In this document: in pieces, positions 28,179 through 30,227 of the stretch
Numbering within the stretch: the first letter of the stretch is position 1
How the letters are laid out: each line of letters begins with the position of its first letter
Origin: a virus
Strand: one strand, 5' to 3'
DNA: 30,227 nucleotides
Virus record (IMG/VR): IMGVR_UViG_3300033551_000028
Location: 1-30,227 of that record
Program-made: the position numbers and the translations under genes
The notes under the pieces: generated by a model
Told to the model about the DNA's origin: nothing
The model's database searches: none
Seen by the model: only the letters and a program-made list of their open reading frames with translations

Positions 28179-30227
28179 CAGCGGGCGATCCCGCGCCGGC
28201 GCAGCCCGTAGCTCGCCCCGAGCGCCTTGTCGAGCGAGCCATCGCCCACCATGCTTGCCACCTGTTGGCGGAGAAAGACGTTCAGCATCTTCTGCCCTCC
28301 CGGGCCAGTCATCTGCTGCGTGTCACTCGCGATCGGGGTGCCGGTCTGGTTGTAGATGTTGACGACCATGTCCGACTCACCACCGGCATGGACCATCTGC
28401 CCGATGCGATCCAGCGGCACGATGGCCTCGTCTTGACCGCCCTCGCCGACGAGCATGAGCCGCCCGCCGGGCCGCGCTTTGACGATTGCGCCGTGCTGGG
28501 CCGTGCCGAAGCCCTGCGCCGCCTGCCCGTATGTGCCGTAGCTACCGCCGCCGTAGCCGCCGCCGTAGTAGCTCATGACGATCTGGGAAATCAACCGGAT
28601 GGCGGCCTTGATGGCCTCCTGAACGAGCATCTCGGTTGCCCACTTGATCAGCGCGTCCGCGATGTTGTTCAGCATGTCCTGGAACGCCTGCTCGATCGTC
28701 TTCGTGCCGTTCTTCACCTCGACGATCGCGTTCCCCAGCTCACTGCCGAGCACCTGGCCGAACACCTTGAAGGCCTTAATCGCATTCTCGATCATGCTGA
28801 GCTTGGCGTACTCCTCCTTCATCAGCCGAAAGGCCTCGGTGTTCATCTGCCCGGCGATGATCATGGCCATCATCTCCTCGCGGAGCTGGGCCATCCTCAC
28901 GGCGACCACATCAATCCCCTCGCCGAACGCCGCATTCGCTGCGAGCGCAATGTTCGTGGCGGCCGCTACACGCTCCCAGGCCGCCACCACACGATCCACG
29001 TCAAGTTGTTGCCTCAGCGCGTTAGCCCAATCTCGGAGCGCCGGCGGGATCCCGCCAGGCAGTGACGCCAGCCGACGGAGCGCCTCAGTCAGCGCATCGA
29101 CACGCTCCTGGGTCTTGTGAAACGCCTCGCCAGTCGCCGCCGCGGCCTGCATGCGCCGGCCGAACTCAGCCAGCGGCTCGGTGGCGTCGGTGATGATCCC
29201 CTGCAATTTCTTGGACTCGTTAATCTCATCGTTCATGCGCTGTAGACGCGCGGTCGCGTCAGTGAGATAGCGCGTGAACAACGCAATCGCGTCAGCGGTC
29301 GCCTGGACATTCCCCTTCGCATCCACCAGGCGCTGCCGCAGGAGGTTCACCTCTTCCTGCATCGCCCCGATCTCGTCGCCGGTGATCTCAGCGCGGTCGC
29401 GAATCGCCGCGAGCGCCTCGATAAACCCCTCGAAGCCAGCCGAGACAGCGGTGATCCCCGACTCCTGCTCGGCTTCAGCCGCGGCGGCGACGGCCATGGA
29501 CGCGCTAAAGTCATCCAGCGCCCGGCGGGCGTCCGCGACGTGCTTGGTCGCGAGCGCCACGTCCTCGGCCGTGGCGTTCACATTGGCCTGGACCGAGAGG
29601 TACCGCTCCTCGGTGTTCTTGAGAATGTCCTGCAGCAGCTTGAGCGTGTCACCAGTCAGCGCCCACTCATCCCGCGCCTTCGACTCACCCGCGATGAACC
29701 CACCCCAGACAGACTCAAGCGCCTCGATCGACGCCTGGAGCTGCTTCACCTCCACGTCGTCAAACTCCGGCATCCCCTCACGCGAGAGCGCTTGCGCACG
29801 CTGTAGCCCCTGCGCCTGCGCGAGCGCGATCGTCTGATTCAGCTCCGTCTGGATTCGCGCGAGCTCGGCCGCCTGCCCCTTCACGTCGGCTGCCCACGGT
29901 GACGTCTTCGCAGTGACAGCTGCCCGAGCGGCTGCGGCGGTCGCCTCCGCGCGATTGATCTCGGCTTGTGTCAGCGCGTCTGACACCCGGCGCTGCTCAT
30001 CGAGCAATCGTGTATACGCGTCGAGGTCGCCGCTCGCGCGCGCCTGCGCCGCCTCGGCGCCGAGCGTCGCCTGGCGAATATTGAGCAGGCTCACGACAAA
30101 GCCGTGTGTGCCGATGGCCGTCTGCGCCAGCACCGCATTGAACTTGGAGAGGTAGTCTGGCAGCTCGCGGAACTGGTTTTTCAGGTCGCCGAGCTTGTTC
30201 GCGCCGACAGCGGCCTGATCGCCCGTC
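28178..30227 (-). CDS. Tape measure protein, C-terminal part, 5' end beyond window
   Basis: About 683 residues are visible and the frame stays open to the right edge, so the N-terminus is missing. The tape measure sets tail length and enters the tail tube. Visible parts are long Ala/Glu/Arg-rich helices with repeated 'LLQDILKNTEERY/NVNATAEDVALATKHV' and 'VNLLRQRL/GNVQATADAIALFTRYL' pairs; an amphipathic segment (MLNNIADALIKWATEML, about 510 residues in); a Gly/Tyr-rich stretch (YYGGGYGGGSYG); and the typical end GRLMLVGEGGQDEAIVPLDR followed by an LNVFLRQQV helix. It is the first visible gene of the late operon; its promoter lies outside the window. Confidence 0.92.
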   Translation of the reverse strand, partial: TGDQAAVGANKLGDLKNQFRELPDYLSKFNAVLAQTAIGTHGFVVSLLNIRQATLGAEAAQARASGDLDAYTRLLDEQRRVSDALTQAEINRAEATAAAARAAVTAKTSPWAADVKGQAAELARIQTELNQTIALAQAQGLQRAQALSREGMPEFDDVEVKQLQASIEALESVWGGFIAGESKARDEWALTGDTLKLLQDILKNTEERYLSVQANVNATAEDVALATKHVADARRALDDFSASMAVAAAAEAEQESGITAVSAGFEGFIEALAAIRDRAEITGDEIGAMQEEVNLLRQRLVDAKGNVQATADAIALFTRYLTDATARLQRMNDEINESKKLQGIITDATEPLAEFGRRMQAAAATGEAFHKTQERVDALTEALRRLASLPGGIPPALRDWANALRQQLDVDRVVAAWERVAAATNIALAANAAFGEGIDVVAVRMAQLREEMMAMIIAGQMNTEAFRLMKEEYAKLSMIENAIKAFKVFGQVLGSELGNAIVEVKNGTKTIEQAFQDMLNNIADALIKWATEMLVQEAIKAAIRLISQIVMSYYGGGYGGGSYGTYGQAAQGFGTAQHGAIVKARPGGRLMLVGEGGQDEAIVPLDRIGQMVHAGGESDMVVNIYNQTGTPIASDTQQMTGPGGQKMLNVFLRQQVASMVGDGSLDKALGASYGLRRRGIAR

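Overview
The window is one end of the late region, plus an early/recombination region, of a GC-rich tailed bacteriophage or prophage with a long, non-contractile, lambda/HK97-type tail (siphovirus-like). This rests on a tape-measure C-terminus followed by minor tail proteins in the order M-like, L-like (DUF1833), K-like (NlpC/P60) and J-like, a GH24 endolysin, and a RecT plus YqaJ exonuclease pair. Several products carry Sec signal peptides and one carries a lipobox, and a small membrane protein resembles a family of GC-rich Gram-negative bacteria. A diderm, high-GC host is therefore likely, but the genus cannot be read from this window. No integrase, repressor, capsid or terminase gene is visible, so lysogeny is undecided.

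Layout. (1) 1-2033, minus strand: a RecT-like annealing protein (runs off the left edge) and a YqaJ/lambda-type exonuclease. (2) 2034-2269: an AT-rich divergent control region with inverted repeats, direct repeats and a recognisable sigma70-type promoter pointing right. (3) 2270-5372, plus strand: an early operon of small genes. It holds a DUF932-like protein, a coiled-coil protein, a protein with two tandem helix-turn-helix units, four tiny Cys-rich (zinc-ribbon-like) proteins and a small membrane protein, with GC-rich stem-loops at or near several gene ends. (4) 5356-30227, minus strand: one very tightly packed late operon of about 25 kb, with many ATGA, GTGA or TGATG junctions. It is read from right to left and meets the early operon tail to tail at 5356-5372.

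In reading order the late operon holds: tape measure; M-, L- and K-like tail-tip proteins; the J-like hub; two small membrane proteins (holin candidates); a papain-like cysteine peptidase with a full Q-C-H-N set; a lipoprotein; a 1174-aa fibre with a glycoside-hydrolase-like domain; two small unknown proteins; tail accessory module B; three Sec-exported proteins; tail accessory module A; an Ig-like structural protein; a T4-type lysozyme; and two more Sec-exported FN3-like proteins.

The most notable features are: a duplicated and diverged tail accessory module (16-17.5 kb versus 9-12.4 kb); an aromatic pentapeptide repeat (Tyr-Trp/Phe every five residues) occurring at three places in two fibre genes; five signal-peptide proteins carried inside a phage late operon; and the papain-like peptidase lying between holin candidates and a lipoprotein.
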